Source: CAYNJG01 sp964397295
Lineage (GTDB): Bacteria > Planctomycetota > Planctomycetia > Pirellulales > Pirellulaceae
DNA length: 64,000 nucleotides
Direction: 5' to 3'
Assembly (NCBI GenBank): GCA_964397295.1
Contig: CAYNJG010000003.1
Location: 21,553-85,552, forward strand
The position numbers and the translations under genes were made by a program. The notes below the pieces were generated by a model that searched no databases, had not been told where the DNA came from, and worked only from the letters and a program-made list of their open reading frames with translations. Positions 45,182-53,644 of the stretch are shown here, piece after piece. Within the stretch, counting starts at the first letter, position 1; each line of letters opens with the position of its first letter.

Positions 45182-46459
45182 CTAGGGGCTTCCGACGATT
45201 ACCGTGATGTTTTGCCCGCCAAAACCGAAGCTGTTGTTTAACGCGATGTTGCAATCTGCTTCACGGGCTTCGTTTGGGATGTAATCGAGATCGCAAAGAG
45301 GATCTGGATTTTCATAGTTGATCGTCGGCGGCAAGACGTTGTCTCGCATCGACATGAGGCACACGATCAGTTCGGTGACACCCGCGGCAGCGATCAAGTG
45401 GCCCATCATACTCTTTGTGCTGGAAACCGGAATCTTGTCCGCGTATTCACCGAACGCTTGGCGGCAACTGAGCGATTCGATCTTGTCGTTGACCGTGGTG
45501 CTTGTGCCGTGGGCGTTCACGTAGTCGACTTGTTCTGGTGTTACGTTTGCGTCTTTCATCGCCATGTTCATGCAGGCAATCGCACCGCGACCTTCCGGGT
45601 GGATGTCGGTGATGCGATACGCGTCTGCGGTCGTACCGTAGCCCAGAATCTCGCCGTAGATATGTGCGCCGCGTTTCTTGGCTTGTTCGTACTCTTCCAG
45701 CAAAATCATTGCCGATCCTTCACCCAACACAAAACCGTCTCGCAAACGGTCGAAAGGACGAGAGGCTTTTTCTGGTACTTCGTTGTTCTCGGAAAGAGCC
45801 GTTAGCAGATTGAATCCTGATACGCCAAACGGATGGATCATGCTGTGCGTGCCACCGGAAAGCATCACGTCAGCGTCGCCGCGTCGAATGATCTCAGTTG
45901 CTTCACCGATCGCTTGGCTGCTCGCGGCACATGCGGTTAGGCAATTCAAGTTAGGACCCTGAGCATTGAACATGCTGGCAAGATGTCCGCACGGCATGTT
46001 TGGTTCTTGCTCGAGTTCTGTCATGGGATTCAAGATCTCCATGCCTTTCCGCGTGAACGCAGCGACGTCGAATCCATCGTCCGTGAGTGCGGCGGTCATC
46101 ATTTGGGCGAATGAGTTGAAGTCTTGATTGCCTTCGCCACATCCGAGGTAGATACCGAACCGAACGGGATCGATGTTTGCGTCTTCGATTCCGGACGAAT
46201 CAATTGCCTGGCGTGCAGCGCCGGCGGCGAATCGCGTATGCCGACCTCGGTACTTCCAAACTTCGGGATCTTCGCCGATATCGGTGATGTCCCAGTTCTT
46301 AACTTCGGCTGAGATCTTCGTAGGGAACTTGCTTGCGTCGAAGATGGATGTGAAACCGACGCCCGATTTTCCTTCTTTCAGTCCCGACCACACGGTCTCT
46401 ACATCATGCCCCATGGGGTTGATGGAACCTACTCCGGTAACAACAACGCGTCTTCGCAT
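45182..46459 (-). CDS. fabF: Beta-ketoacyl-ACP synthase II type enzyme
   Basis: A 425-residue condensing enzyme (thiolase fold). The catalytic triad is in place: Cys177 in CLTACAASSQ, His317 in NAHGTSTTVND and His354 in MMGHLIAAAG, with Lys349 in STKSM. It extends acyl-ACP with malonyl-ACP. It is the last gene of a four-gene minus-strand operon with two hot-dog proteins and an ACP, 36 bases after the second. The TAC-AAS sequence differs slightly from the TACATG of E. coli FabF. Whether it serves general or specialised fatty-acid synthesis is open, as its ACP and dehydratases look unusual. Confidence 0.9.
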   Translation of the reverse strand: MRRRVVVTGVGSINPMGHDVETVWSGLKEGKSGVGFTSIFDASKFPTKISAEVKNWDITDIGEDPEVWKYRGRHTRFAAGAARQAIDSSGIEDANIDPVRFGIYLGCGEGNQDFNSFAQMMTAALTDDGFDVAAFTRKGMEILNPMTELEQEPNMPCGHLASMFNAQGPNLNCLTACAASSQAIGEATEIIRRGDADVMLSGGTHSMIHPFGVSGFNLLTALSENNEVPEKASRPFDRLRDGFVLGEGSAMILLEEYEQAKKRGAHIYGEILGYGTTADAYRITDIHPEGRGAIACMNMAMKDANVTPEQVDYVNAHGTSTTVNDKIESLSCRQAFGEYADKIPVSSTKSMMGHLIAAAGVTELIVCLMSMRDNVLPPTINYENPDPLCDLDYIPNEAREADCNIALNNSFGFGGQNITVIVGSP

Positions 46460-46495
46460 CGTTCTACTTTCGACTTTGACGCAGCCTAATTGCCG

Positions 46496-47041
46496 CTAGG
46501 TGTTGAGTGCTAACTTTTCTGCTTCAAGCAGGTGTGGCGGAATCTGCAACGGATTGCCTTCTGCGTCGATGCCAACTTCATAAAGTTTGAAGACACGCAT
46601 CATGCGTAGGAATTCAGCCGGTACGAATTGGCCTCGCTCGATATCGCGATTGTCGAAGTACGCAAAGTACAGGTCAATGTCCGCGAGACGCTTTTCTGTT
46701 GATTCCGAGCCGATATCGACTGTACAGCAGACCAATGCACCGTCTGTTTCGATACGTTCCAGTCTTGCCGTGTAAACCATTCGGTCGCCAGGGCGCGGAG
46801 AAGCGTGGAATTTCGCCTTGGAAATCTTTGCGAGCACGACACTGCGTTTGAAGTCGCTGAGTTGGCCGACCAGCAGCCCGCCGGTCTGCGCCAATCCCTC
46901 GATAACCAGCGAGTGCGGCATCACCGGATATCCGGGCATGTAATCGTCGATCTGCTCTTCAGCCAACGAAACGCACTTCACCGTTTGGGCGAACTTGCCG
47001 CTTTCGAACTGGGTGAACTTATCGATCCACCACCAACGCAT
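46496..47041 (-). CDS. FabZ-like hot-dog protein lacking the usual catalytic His
   Basis: A 181-residue hot-dog fold of the FabZ/FabA group. The core reads DYMPGYPVMPHSLVIEGLAQ, with the conserved Glu kept. In canonical FabZ the same place is HFPGxPVMPGVLxxEA; here the catalytic His is replaced by Met and the following PG by PH. This argues for a non-catalytic or altered protein, perhaps a partner of the other hot-dog protein in a heteromer, or a different thioester reaction. The long C-terminus (IPPHLLEAEKLAL) is unusual. ATG 47041 follows the ACP gene by 56 bases. Confidence 0.8.
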   Translation of the reverse strand: MRWWWIDKFTQFESGKFAQTVKCVSLAEEQIDDYMPGYPVMPHSLVIEGLAQTGGLLVGQLSDFKRSVVLAKISKAKFHASPRPGDRMVYTARLERIETDGALVCCTVDIGSESTEKRLADIDLYFAYFDNRDIERGQFVPAEFLRMMRVFKLYEVGIDAEGNPLQIPPHLLEAEKLALNT

Positions 47042-47097
47042 GACAGTCTCACTTGGTTGCAGGTCTTCGTTGGAAGTGTTGGCTAGGTGATCCCGAC

Positions 47098-47481
47098 CTA
47101 GTTCAACTTGCTCGTTACGTAGCGGCACATGTCGTTCACGGTCAGCAAGTTGCCGAACTCGGAAACCAGCGGATTCGACTCGAATTTCGAGAGGTCAGCG
47201 AATGGCATTCGCTTCTTCAGTTCGGCAACGCCTGTGTTGGTTACTTGACCGTTTTCGACGTACTCGGCGTTAGTCAAAATGTCTTCTGGGAAGAGTTCAG
47301 CACGAGGGATCTCGATCTCGAATGCCTTCTCTAGTCGGAACACGATATCGAGGAAGTCGATCGACTCCGCGCCGAGGTCACCCACGAGCGTTGCCTCTGC
47401 GGTTACTTCGTCGTCGTCAACGCCCAGCGCGTCTACCAGGGCCTCTTGCACTTTTGCAAATACTTCTTCACTGACTGCCAT
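47098..47481 (-). CDS. Long acyl carrier protein
   Basis: A 127-residue acyl carrier protein; typical ACPs are about 78. The phosphopantetheine site is the Ser in DLGAESIDFLDIVF, in helix II after DDEVTAEATLVG. Between helix III (FPEDIL) and the final helix (LTVNDMCRYVTSKL) lies an insert of about 40 residues. GAGGAG precedes ATG 47481. In the operon it sits between two hot-dog proteins and FabF, so it probably carries the acyl chain of this pathway, apart from the main fatty-acid ACP. Confidence 0.88.
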   Translation of the reverse strand: MAVSEEVFAKVQEALVDALGVDDDEVTAEATLVGDLGAESIDFLDIVFRLEKAFEIEIPRAELFPEDILTNAEYVENGQVTNTGVAELKKRMPFADLSKFESNPLVSEFGNLLTVNDMCRYVTSKLN

Positions 47482-47581
47482 TTTTTGTCTCCTCAAATCT
47501 GGAAAGGCGATGGAACCGCCTTTATCGCGCGGGCGTCGGTTATTGTTATCGTCAATTTCGGTCGGCTACAACGTAAATAAG

Positions 47582-48067
47582 TTAAGTAACCGTCTGACGA
47601 AGCCCTCGCAAGTTTTCGTAATCTCGCCTGAACTCTTGAATCATATGGCCATCGATAGCGTCGCTAGCGAGCTGCCGATCCGACAAATTAAAGCTACTGA
47701 GAATCAATCGAGCTCGAACTGCGGAACGGTTATCGACAGTACCTTCTGCTTGTATCCAAGTTTGATGATCTACTCGTTTTTGGATTTTGGCCGTCACCAC
47801 GAGTGCTTGACCGGGCTCAACGAAATCCTTGAACGTTGTGTTTCGTACTTCCGACAACTCAACCATGCTGAACGCAAAGTCATCCGTTACCCGAATCAAC
47901 CAAGCACTTGCCTGGTACAAAGCTTCCAACATCATGACACCGGGCATCACCGGGAATAGCGGAAAATGATCCTGAAGATACTCTTCTGCCATCGTCAGGT
48001 TCTTTACCGCCGTCAGCCCTACGCCCGGTTCAAGATCGGTGATTCGGTCAATCAGGGTAAACCGCAT
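47582..48067 (-). CDS. FabZ-like 3-hydroxyacyl-ACP dehydratase
   Basis: A 161-residue hot-dog protein with the canonical site DHFPLFPVMPGVMMLEALYQ: catalytic His and Glu present and PVMPG intact. It would dehydrate 3-hydroxyacyl-ACP to trans-2-enoyl-ACP. It is first in the minus-strand operon, about 100 bases upstream of the long ACP. I chose the ATG at 48067 (MRFTLIDRITDLEPG); the open frame extends 51 codons upstream but that part looks non-coding. The second hot-dog protein in the operon lacks the His, so the two differ sharply. Confidence 0.85.
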   Translation of the reverse strand: MRFTLIDRITDLEPGVGLTAVKNLTMAEEYLQDHFPLFPVMPGVMMLEALYQASAWLIRVTDDFAFSMVELSEVRNTTFKDFVEPGQALVVTAKIQKRVDHQTWIQAEGTVDNRSAVRARLILSSFNLSDRQLASDAIDGHMIQEFRRDYENLRGLRQTVT

Positions 48068-48252
48068 AATTTCGGTCGCTTTCTTAACGAATCGCGGAGT
48101 ATAGCTGCTTGGTTTATTTGCCTCAACCGACCATTTGCTTGCGACTAGCCGCTTGAAAAAGCAATTCAGACTCGTTTCTACATCGGCAGCCAGGCGACCA
48201 ACGCTAAGCGAAGTAGACACATTTTCGGCGGTCTCTCTGCTAAATTGGCTAC

Positions 48253-50016
48253 ATGCGAAAAGGTTTGGCTGTATCTCCCGGAGTTTCTGTAGGCACGGCC
48301 TACTGCATCCACGCGATTTTCGTAAATCCTGACTCGAAGCCTATCGAGAATCAGGAAGTTTCAGCAGAGCTAGCTCGATACGAATCGGCTCGGGATAAAG
48401 TTGCCGCGGAACTCAAAAATCTGCAGCGAAAAGTCGAACGCCAGGTTGGACCGGACGAGGCCGCCATCTTTCAAACGCACTCGTCGATTTTGAGAGATGC
48501 AGCATTTACCAAAAAAGTACGCAACTGGATCGTCGAAGATCGCATTCAGGCACAGGCGGCTTTGCAACGTCTGTTAGACGAATACCAAAAGATTTTCTCG
48601 AAGACGAAAGAGGACTACTTCCAGGAGAGACTCGCCGACATTCGCGATGTTGTTGTACGTCTCAGCGCGCATCTGTCGGACGTTCTGCGTCCTGAAGTTT
48701 CTCCGTTGCAAGGACCACTCATTATCTGCGCGGATGAGTTACTTCCGTCGCAGGCTGTGGCGTTGGGCGATACAGAGGTTTGCGCGATAGCAACGCAGCG
48801 CGGTAGCCAAACAAGTCACGCTGCGATCATCGCGCGGAGTCGTGGGATTCCAGCGGTGAGTGGCGTGCAGGGCCTACTTCGGTACGTAAAGACCGGGGAT
48901 CAAATTGTTGTTGATGGCCGCGAAGGCCAAGTGCATGTGAACCCGGATGCGGAAACATTGGCTGCGTATCGCAAACTCGAACGCGAGTTTTTCGATCTCC
49001 GCGATACGCTGGCCGAGAATCGAGACCAACCCGCCGTCACGGAAAACGGAGAACCACTTCGTCTGCTTGCCAATATCAATCATGCGGCGGATGCAAAGGC
49101 TGCCGTCGCGATGGGTGCATCGGGTGTGGGTTTGTATCGAACCGAGTACCTCTATCTAACACATGAAGACGTACCCGACGAAGAAGAGCAACTACAAGCC
49201 TACAAAGAAATCATCGACGCGAGTCCTGATCATCAAGTCACGATTCGCACGCTCGACATTGGTGGCGACAAAACGATTCCCTATTTGGGTCGCACGCACC
49301 AAGAAGCCAATCCGTTCATGGGCTGGCGCAGCATTCGGTTGTCCTTTGAGCATCCCGAGTTCTTCAACACGCAGATCCGTGCCGTGCTGCGCGCTGCTTC
49401 GTACGCTGATCGAATCGGCGGACAGGTGCGACTCATGTTTCCAATGATCACAACGTTGGAAGAATTGCGCCGCGTTCGGTCGTTCGTTAGAAAAGCAGGA
49501 CGGAATCTCGGCGAGGAAAATAAGGAGTTTTCAGATGTTCCGATTGGTCTGATGTTGGAGGTACCTGCAGCGGCAGTTGCGATCGAGTTAATGCTGGACG
49601 TCGTGGACTTTGTTTCGATCGGTTCGAACGACCTGGTTCAGTATCTGATGGCCGCGGACCGAGACAATCCTCGCGTGAGCCATCTCTGTCAACCGTTGAG
49701 TCCTCCCGTGATCCGCGTACTTGGTGGCGTTATTCGAGCGTGCCGGAAAGCTGGAAAGCCGGTTACGCTGTGCGGCGAAATGGCGGGTCAACCTCGGGCG
49801 TTTGTTTTGCTGCTGGGGATGGGGTTGCGACAATTCAGCATGAGCCCCGCCTTCATCCCGTCGACGAAGCAACTGGCGGCGAGACTGACAGCGGAAATGG
49901 CCGAGCAAATCTACGAACAAGCTCTGGCGCTGAAGACGACTGCGAAGATCAAGAAATTTATGGCTGATCGCGTGCGTGAGATTGCTCCTGACTTGGCCAT
50001 TCTTGATATGGCTTAG
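48253..50016 (+). CDS. ptsI: Phosphoenolpyruvate-protein phosphotransferase (PTS enzyme I)
   Basis: A 587-residue cytoplasmic enzyme I. The N-terminal phospho-His domain has His189 in GSQTSHAAIIARS. The PEP-binding barrel shows GVGLYRTEYLYL, FRTLDIGGDKTIPYLG-like and NPFMGWRSIR. The metal-ligand/EV..AA region is MLEVPAAAVAIELM, then SIGSNDLVQYLMAADRDN and the C-terminal Cys in TLCGEMAG. It would pass phosphate from PEP to HPr. No HPr, EIIA or sugar permease lies in this window, which fits a regulatory PTS rather than sugar uptake. Divergent from the fatty-acid operon. Confidence 0.92.
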   Translation: MRKGLAVSPGVSVGTAYCIHAIFVNPDSKPIENQEVSAELARYESARDKVAAELKNLQRKVERQVGPDEAAIFQTHSSILRDAAFTKKVRNWIVEDRIQAQAALQRLLDEYQKIFSKTKEDYFQERLADIRDVVVRLSAHLSDVLRPEVSPLQGPLIICADELLPSQAVALGDTEVCAIATQRGSQTSHAAIIARSRGIPAVSGVQGLLRYVKTGDQIVVDGREGQVHVNPDAETLAAYRKLEREFFDLRDTLAENRDQPAVTENGEPLRLLANINHAADAKAAVAMGASGVGLYRTEYLYLTHEDVPDEEEQLQAYKEIIDASPDHQVTIRTLDIGGDKTIPYLGRTHQEANPFMGWRSIRLSFEHPEFFNTQIRAVLRAASYADRIGGQVRLMFPMITTLEELRRVRSFVRKAGRNLGEENKEFSDVPIGLMLEVPAAAVAIELMLDVVDFVSIGSNDLVQYLMAADRDNPRVSHLCQPLSPPVIRVLGGVIRACRKAGKPVTLCGEMAGQPRAFVLLLGMGLRQFSMSPAFIPSTKQLAARLTAEMAEQIYEQALALKTTAKIKKFMADRVREIAPDLAILDMA

Positions 50017-50084
50017 CGCTTCGTGATGCTAGCGTTTAAGATGCGTTCAACGATTTGTGCTTAACACAAAGGATGGACGTACGC

Positions 50085-50648
50085 ATGTCGCGCAGGTTTG
50101 TAATTCTCACGGTTAGTGTTTGTTTATGCTTTGCAGGTCCGAGCGTTATTGGTGAAGACACATCACCGGCGACGAAGGCGACACCAAACGTCGATCAACA
50201 TTTGCTCGATGATCTTTCTCGAATTCGCCAGCAAATGGGCGGTAGTGTTTTGAAGGGGTCATCGCTCAATAGCGATGACGTCGATGGTTCTTTCAAGTCG
50301 GACCTAAAGCGGCTTATGTTTCCGAATTCGCCGCGCGAACCAGCCGATACGAAGCAAACTCAAACGTCGCGTCTCGTGCAAACGCTCCGTGAGCAAAGTA
50401 CGAACTTGGATCGTATCGCCAACGAAATCGAGCCCACCAAGCAATACGACCACGCAGATCAACTACGCACAGCAGCCAACGAGCTGCGAAAGTTGGCGAG
50501 GCAGTTCGACAAGGGCAGACTGCTCAGTGGTGCTGTCGGTAGTGAAGCTAATCCGATCGAGCAATTGAAGCGTACCGTCAAGTTGAGCGAGCCAGTTCTT
50601 CCGAGTACGCCGTTGTTGGGCACGAAAAGTCTCGACCAGTTGCCATAG
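50085..50648 (+). CDS. Small exported helical protein, unknown
   Basis: A 187-residue protein with a signal peptide (MSRRFVILTVSVCLCFAGPSVIGED). The rest is soluble and helical (LLDDLSRIRQQMGG, LVQTLREQSTNLDRIANEIE, LRTAANELRKLARQF), with Pro/Ser loops at the end. I see no known domain. ATG 50085 was chosen because the signal peptide begins there; AAGGA lies 11 bases before. It sits between PtsI and the Wzz-like gene on the same strand, without a link to either that I can show. Confidence 0.6.
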   Translation: MSRRFVILTVSVCLCFAGPSVIGEDTSPATKATPNVDQHLLDDLSRIRQQMGGSVLKGSSLNSDDVDGSFKSDLKRLMFPNSPREPADTKQTQTSRLVQTLREQSTNLDRIANEIEPTKQYDHADQLRTAANELRKLARQFDKGRLLSGAVGSEANPIEQLKRTVKLSEPVLPSTPLLGTKSLDQLP

Positions 50649-50736
50649 CGCATATCCCGCATAGTTGGCATAACCCAAGCCTCTGGGTATCCACAGCCAA
50701 TCCCGTCGGGATGACAAACTCAGGCACACGGATTTG

Positions 50737-50759
50737 AGGACGAATTGCGTCCTATTCTT
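50737..50759 (+). repeat. Short hairpin upstream of the Wzz-like gene
   Basis: AGGACG and CGTCCT around AATTG, followed by ATTCTTG. Another small palindrome (ATCCCG-T-CGGGAT) lies at 50700-50712. Both are weak as terminators; they lie in the 150 bases between the small exported gene and the Wzz-like gene. Confidence 0.3.
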
Positions 50760-50801
50760 GTAGACCTGGAATAGTTTTGTGCACCAACCGGAATTGGCCC
50801 C

Positions 50802-52472
50802 ATGTCTGCGCCGAAAGATCGACGAACGAGCAACCATCAGAAGTTGCTCGACGTACCAAAGATCATCAATACCCTGATGAAAAACAAGCTGCTTTGGATT
50901 GCTCCAACCGTGGCGTTTACGCTGCTGGGATTCATCCATGCGCTTACGAAGAGTAGCGATTGGGAAGCCGTTCAGACCCTGATGGTTCGAGACGAAGCTG
51001 TCGCGGAAATGGGGTTCAGCAACAGCAGTGGTCCTCTGGGTCGTTTCGAGAGCAACGATTCACTGAAGCGATTTCTCGAAACCGTCTTGCAAGTTGCGAA
51101 GAACCGTGAAGTCGCTCGGGCGGCTCTCGAGCAGGTCGGGCCTGTTAAGGGAAAACGGAAAAACTATCCAACCGATCGCCAAGTCGAAAGCTTAATGGAC
51201 GACGTGGAAGTGTCGGCACCGAAAGGGTCCGAGTTTGGCACAAGCGAGGTTATCTACTTGTCAGTGACAGCGGACGATCCGCAACGCGCCGTTAAGCTGA
51301 CGTCGGCCGTTGTCGGCGAGCTTGAAAACCGGATGCGCACCATTCGCGAAACCTATGCTGGCAGTATCATTGGCGAATTGCAGCAGAAAAAAGACCTTGC
51401 CCAAGAAGATCTTGAGGAGGCAACCGAGCGACTTTCGAAACTAGAAGGCAGCATCGGCCAGGACTTGGGTGAGATGCGCACATTGGCCGAACCAGGTGCC
51501 GGTGGAGAGGGTAATTTACGGACGCAGTTGAATCAGCTCAAAGCAGAGATGCGACAGATTGAGAATCAACAATCAACGCAGGACGAACTACTCTCGTTGC
51601 TGAAAACGTTTCAGAACGACAGCAAAGTAATTCTGGCGACGCCCAATCGCTTGCTCGAATCCCAGCCCGCATTGCGGCGTTTGAAGGATGGACTCGTCGA
51701 CGCTCAATTGCGAACTGCGAGATTGCGTGGTGGACTGACAGAAGAACATCCTCGGATTCAGGCTTCGTTGCAGAACGAAAAGAGTATTGAAACGCAGTTG
51801 TTTCGTGAAGTCGAAAACGCGATGGGAGGAATTGGTTCGGATCGAAAGTTGAGCATTGCGTTGGCAAACGGTTTGCAGAAAAAACTCGAAAATGTACGAC
51901 AGCGGCTGGATACTTTGGCGGGGCAACGAGCTCCATACGTGAACTTGGTTTCCGAAGTCAATCAGTGCCTCGAGCAAGTTCGCGTTGCAAGAGTCTCGCT
52001 CGCCGAGGCGCGCGGTCGTCAAGAAGCGTCGATGACATCTAGCTTGATTACTCGACTGGATGAACCGGTCACCGGAAGTAGTCCAAAGGGTCCTGGCCGA
52101 TTTGTGATCCTGCTTGGCAGTTCTCTTGCCGGTCTTTTGCTCGGCTTGAGCCTGGTCTACCTCTTGGCTCCATGGCAAGAACGGGCGCGGGGACGTCGAA
52201 AGTCAGACAGTAATCGTGGTCGTCGCCAAGCGGATACTACGGCTCGCAAGAGTGCTGTGCCCAATGCACCACCTTCCCCTTCAACGGAATCGCGAGACGA
52301 AAGTATTGCTCAACCATCCCCCACTGCTGTTGCACCGCCTTCGGCGCCAACGACAACGGTAGGTCAGAGTAGAGTCTCTCAACCGGCTGTTGCTCCGATC
52401 GTCCCGACGGCAGCGCCCATCGACTCGAGTGCGCCAATTACGCCGCCGACCGCTGGTCAACAACAGACATAG
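50802..52472 (+). CDS. Wzz/GumC-like polysaccharide chain-length protein
   Basis: A 556-residue membrane protein with the polysaccharide co-polymerase layout: a membrane helix at about 29-47 (LLWIAPTVAFTLLGFIHAL), an exported helical/coiled-coil part (about 50-430, e.g. LEEATERLSKLEG, QLNQLKAEMRQIENQQ), and a second helix at about 433-456 (GRFVILLGSSLAGLLLGLSLVYLL). A cytoplasmic Pro/Ser/Thr/Ala-rich tail of about 100 residues follows. No tyrosine-kinase domain is fused. It would set O-antigen or exopolysaccharide chain length or feed export. No other polysaccharide gene is adjacent, though an epimerase lies 6 kb to the left. Confidence 0.75.
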   Translation: MSAPKDRRTSNHQKLLDVPKIINTLMKNKLLWIAPTVAFTLLGFIHALTKSSDWEAVQTLMVRDEAVAEMGFSNSSGPLGRFESNDSLKRFLETVLQVAKNREVARAALEQVGPVKGKRKNYPTDRQVESLMDDVEVSAPKGSEFGTSEVIYLSVTADDPQRAVKLTSAVVGELENRMRTIRETYAGSIIGELQQKKDLAQEDLEEATERLSKLEGSIGQDLGEMRTLAEPGAGGEGNLRTQLNQLKAEMRQIENQQSTQDELLSLLKTFQNDSKVILATPNRLLESQPALRRLKDGLVDAQLRTARLRGGLTEEHPRIQASLQNEKSIETQLFREVENAMGGIGSDRKLSIALANGLQKKLENVRQRLDTLAGQRAPYVNLVSEVNQCLEQVRVARVSLAEARGRQEASMTSSLITRLDEPVTGSSPKGPGRFVILLGSSLAGLLLGLSLVYLLAPWQERARGRRKSDSNRGRRQADTTARKSAVPNAPPSPSTESRDESIAQPSPTAVAPPSAPTTTVGQSRVSQPAVAPIVPTAAPIDSSAPITPPTAGQQQT

Positions 52473-52483
52473 AAGTGGCTGTC

Positions 52484-52499
52484 AGCTTCGCAAGAAGCT
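52484..52499. terminator. Small hairpin between convergent Wzz-like and Cys-rich genes
   Basis: AGCTTC and GAAGCT around a GCAA (GNRA) tetraloop, 12 bases after the Wzz-like stop and 13 before the Cys-rich stop. It is stable but short and lacks a T-tract. Confidence 0.35.
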
Positions 52500-52511
52500 A
52501 TTCGCCAGCAA

Positions 52512-53507
52512 CTATCGCAAGCGAAGCCGGTCAGACACAACTTTGTGTGGTGGGCGACCGTGCGCGACCTTGATCTGCTTGGTTACGACGTGATGTGGAA
52601 GTTGGCCAGATGTTTGAGCAATAGTGTGTCCGCGATTGCCACTGACGACTTGATGGCTACAGGTCGAGCATGCACCGGTTCCTGCGCCCGCACCGCCGAA
52701 GTAAACGTCGCCACCTCCACTGTTGCATCCGCCTCCACAGCTTCCGCTCGAAACAACGCCGCATGAGCATGACGGGTTAGTACTCGCACAGGAATTGCAG
52801 TGACCCGACATACTAAACGCGTTACACGTCTGGCACGAAGGCACGAAACCGCGTCTTAGCTCTCTGAATAGTCCACCGACGCCTGACCAAGTTGCGTACA
52901 GTGCGCGACCTGGCATTTGGAAGGATGTTCGTTCGTAACCGCAACCGCCCGCCGCTCCGCAGGTAGGTGCTGAGGCGCAACCGCATGACGGTTCGAATAC
53001 AGGTGCTCCGCAGGTAGGTGCTGCCGTGCATCCGCCGGACAAGCAACCGCCACCACTGGTACATCCACCGCCAGCGCAACTTCCGTAGCCACCGGCTCCG
53101 GCTTCGCCAGTCCAGTTACCGCAGCCGTCGCATGGATCACAGCATGGTGGATCGCTAATCCAATCGTGATAGTAAGTCTCTCCACATCCGCCGCTGCAAC
53201 TGAGCATGCCAAGGACCTTGCCGATACAACCGAGTCCGAGGCCACAACCGCCAGGAGTTCCGTTCGTACAAGGAATTACTGGGCCGCCGCCGCAGCTGTC
53301 ACACCCGCCGCAACCACCGCCGTAGCTTTCGAGTCCGCAACTCGGAGCTGCTATGCCACATGTTGGCGCGGGCAATCCGCAACTGGGGCCAGCCGCACAT
53401 CCGCCTCCGCAGCCGCCGGCTCCGTAAGGGCTGAACAAACAGCATCCGCTGCAGCTAGTGATGGCAAGCAAACAGGCAGCTATGGCAATTTTGCGAATCA
53501 AAAACAT
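52512..53507 (-). CDS. Very Cys/Gly-rich lipoprotein
   Basis: A 331-residue exported protein with about 40 cysteines, roughly one residue in eight. MFLIRKIAIAACLLAITSC carries a lipobox-like ITSC; ATG 53507 follows GAGGAA. The body is a chain of CGG, PSCG, PTCG and CGGC motifs (GGCGGCDSCGGG, PPCCDPCDGCGN, TCGAPVFEPSCGC). It should form many disulfides or bind metal. The C-terminal 40 residues are basic and His-containing (LPHHVVTKQIKVAHGRPPHK). Planctomycetes were long thought to have Cys-rich protein walls, so a wall or coat role is attractive but not shown. Confidence 0.8.
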   Translation of the reverse strand: MFLIRKIAIAACLLAITSCSGCCLFSPYGAGGCGGGCAAGPSCGLPAPTCGIAAPSCGLESYGGGCGGCDSCGGGPVIPCTNGTPGGCGLGLGCIGKVLGMLSCSGGCGETYYHDWISDPPCCDPCDGCGNWTGEAGAGGYGSCAGGGCTSGGGCLSGGCTAAPTCGAPVFEPSCGCASAPTCGAAGGCGYERTSFQMPGRALYATWSGVGGLFRELRRGFVPSCQTCNAFSMSGHCNSCASTNPSCSCGVVSSGSCGGGCNSGGGDVYFGGAGAGTGACSTCSHQVVSGNRGHTIAQTSGQLPHHVVTKQIKVAHGRPPHKVVSDRLRLR

Positions 53508-53644
53508 GGATAGATTCCTCACGCTAAAAATCGTTTCGCTCTGGTTTGGTAACGCAAAGCGACGTACACGTGACGTATCGTCCGCATACTTTTCGGAATC
53601 CATAAAAACTTCGTAACCGTTAAATTTTAACTTTCCTGCTTGCA

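Noticed and set aside
47279..47959. 226-residue plus-strand open frame across the ACP and dehydratase genes
   Set aside because: It is antisense to two genes with clear motifs and has Ser-rich, low-information composition.
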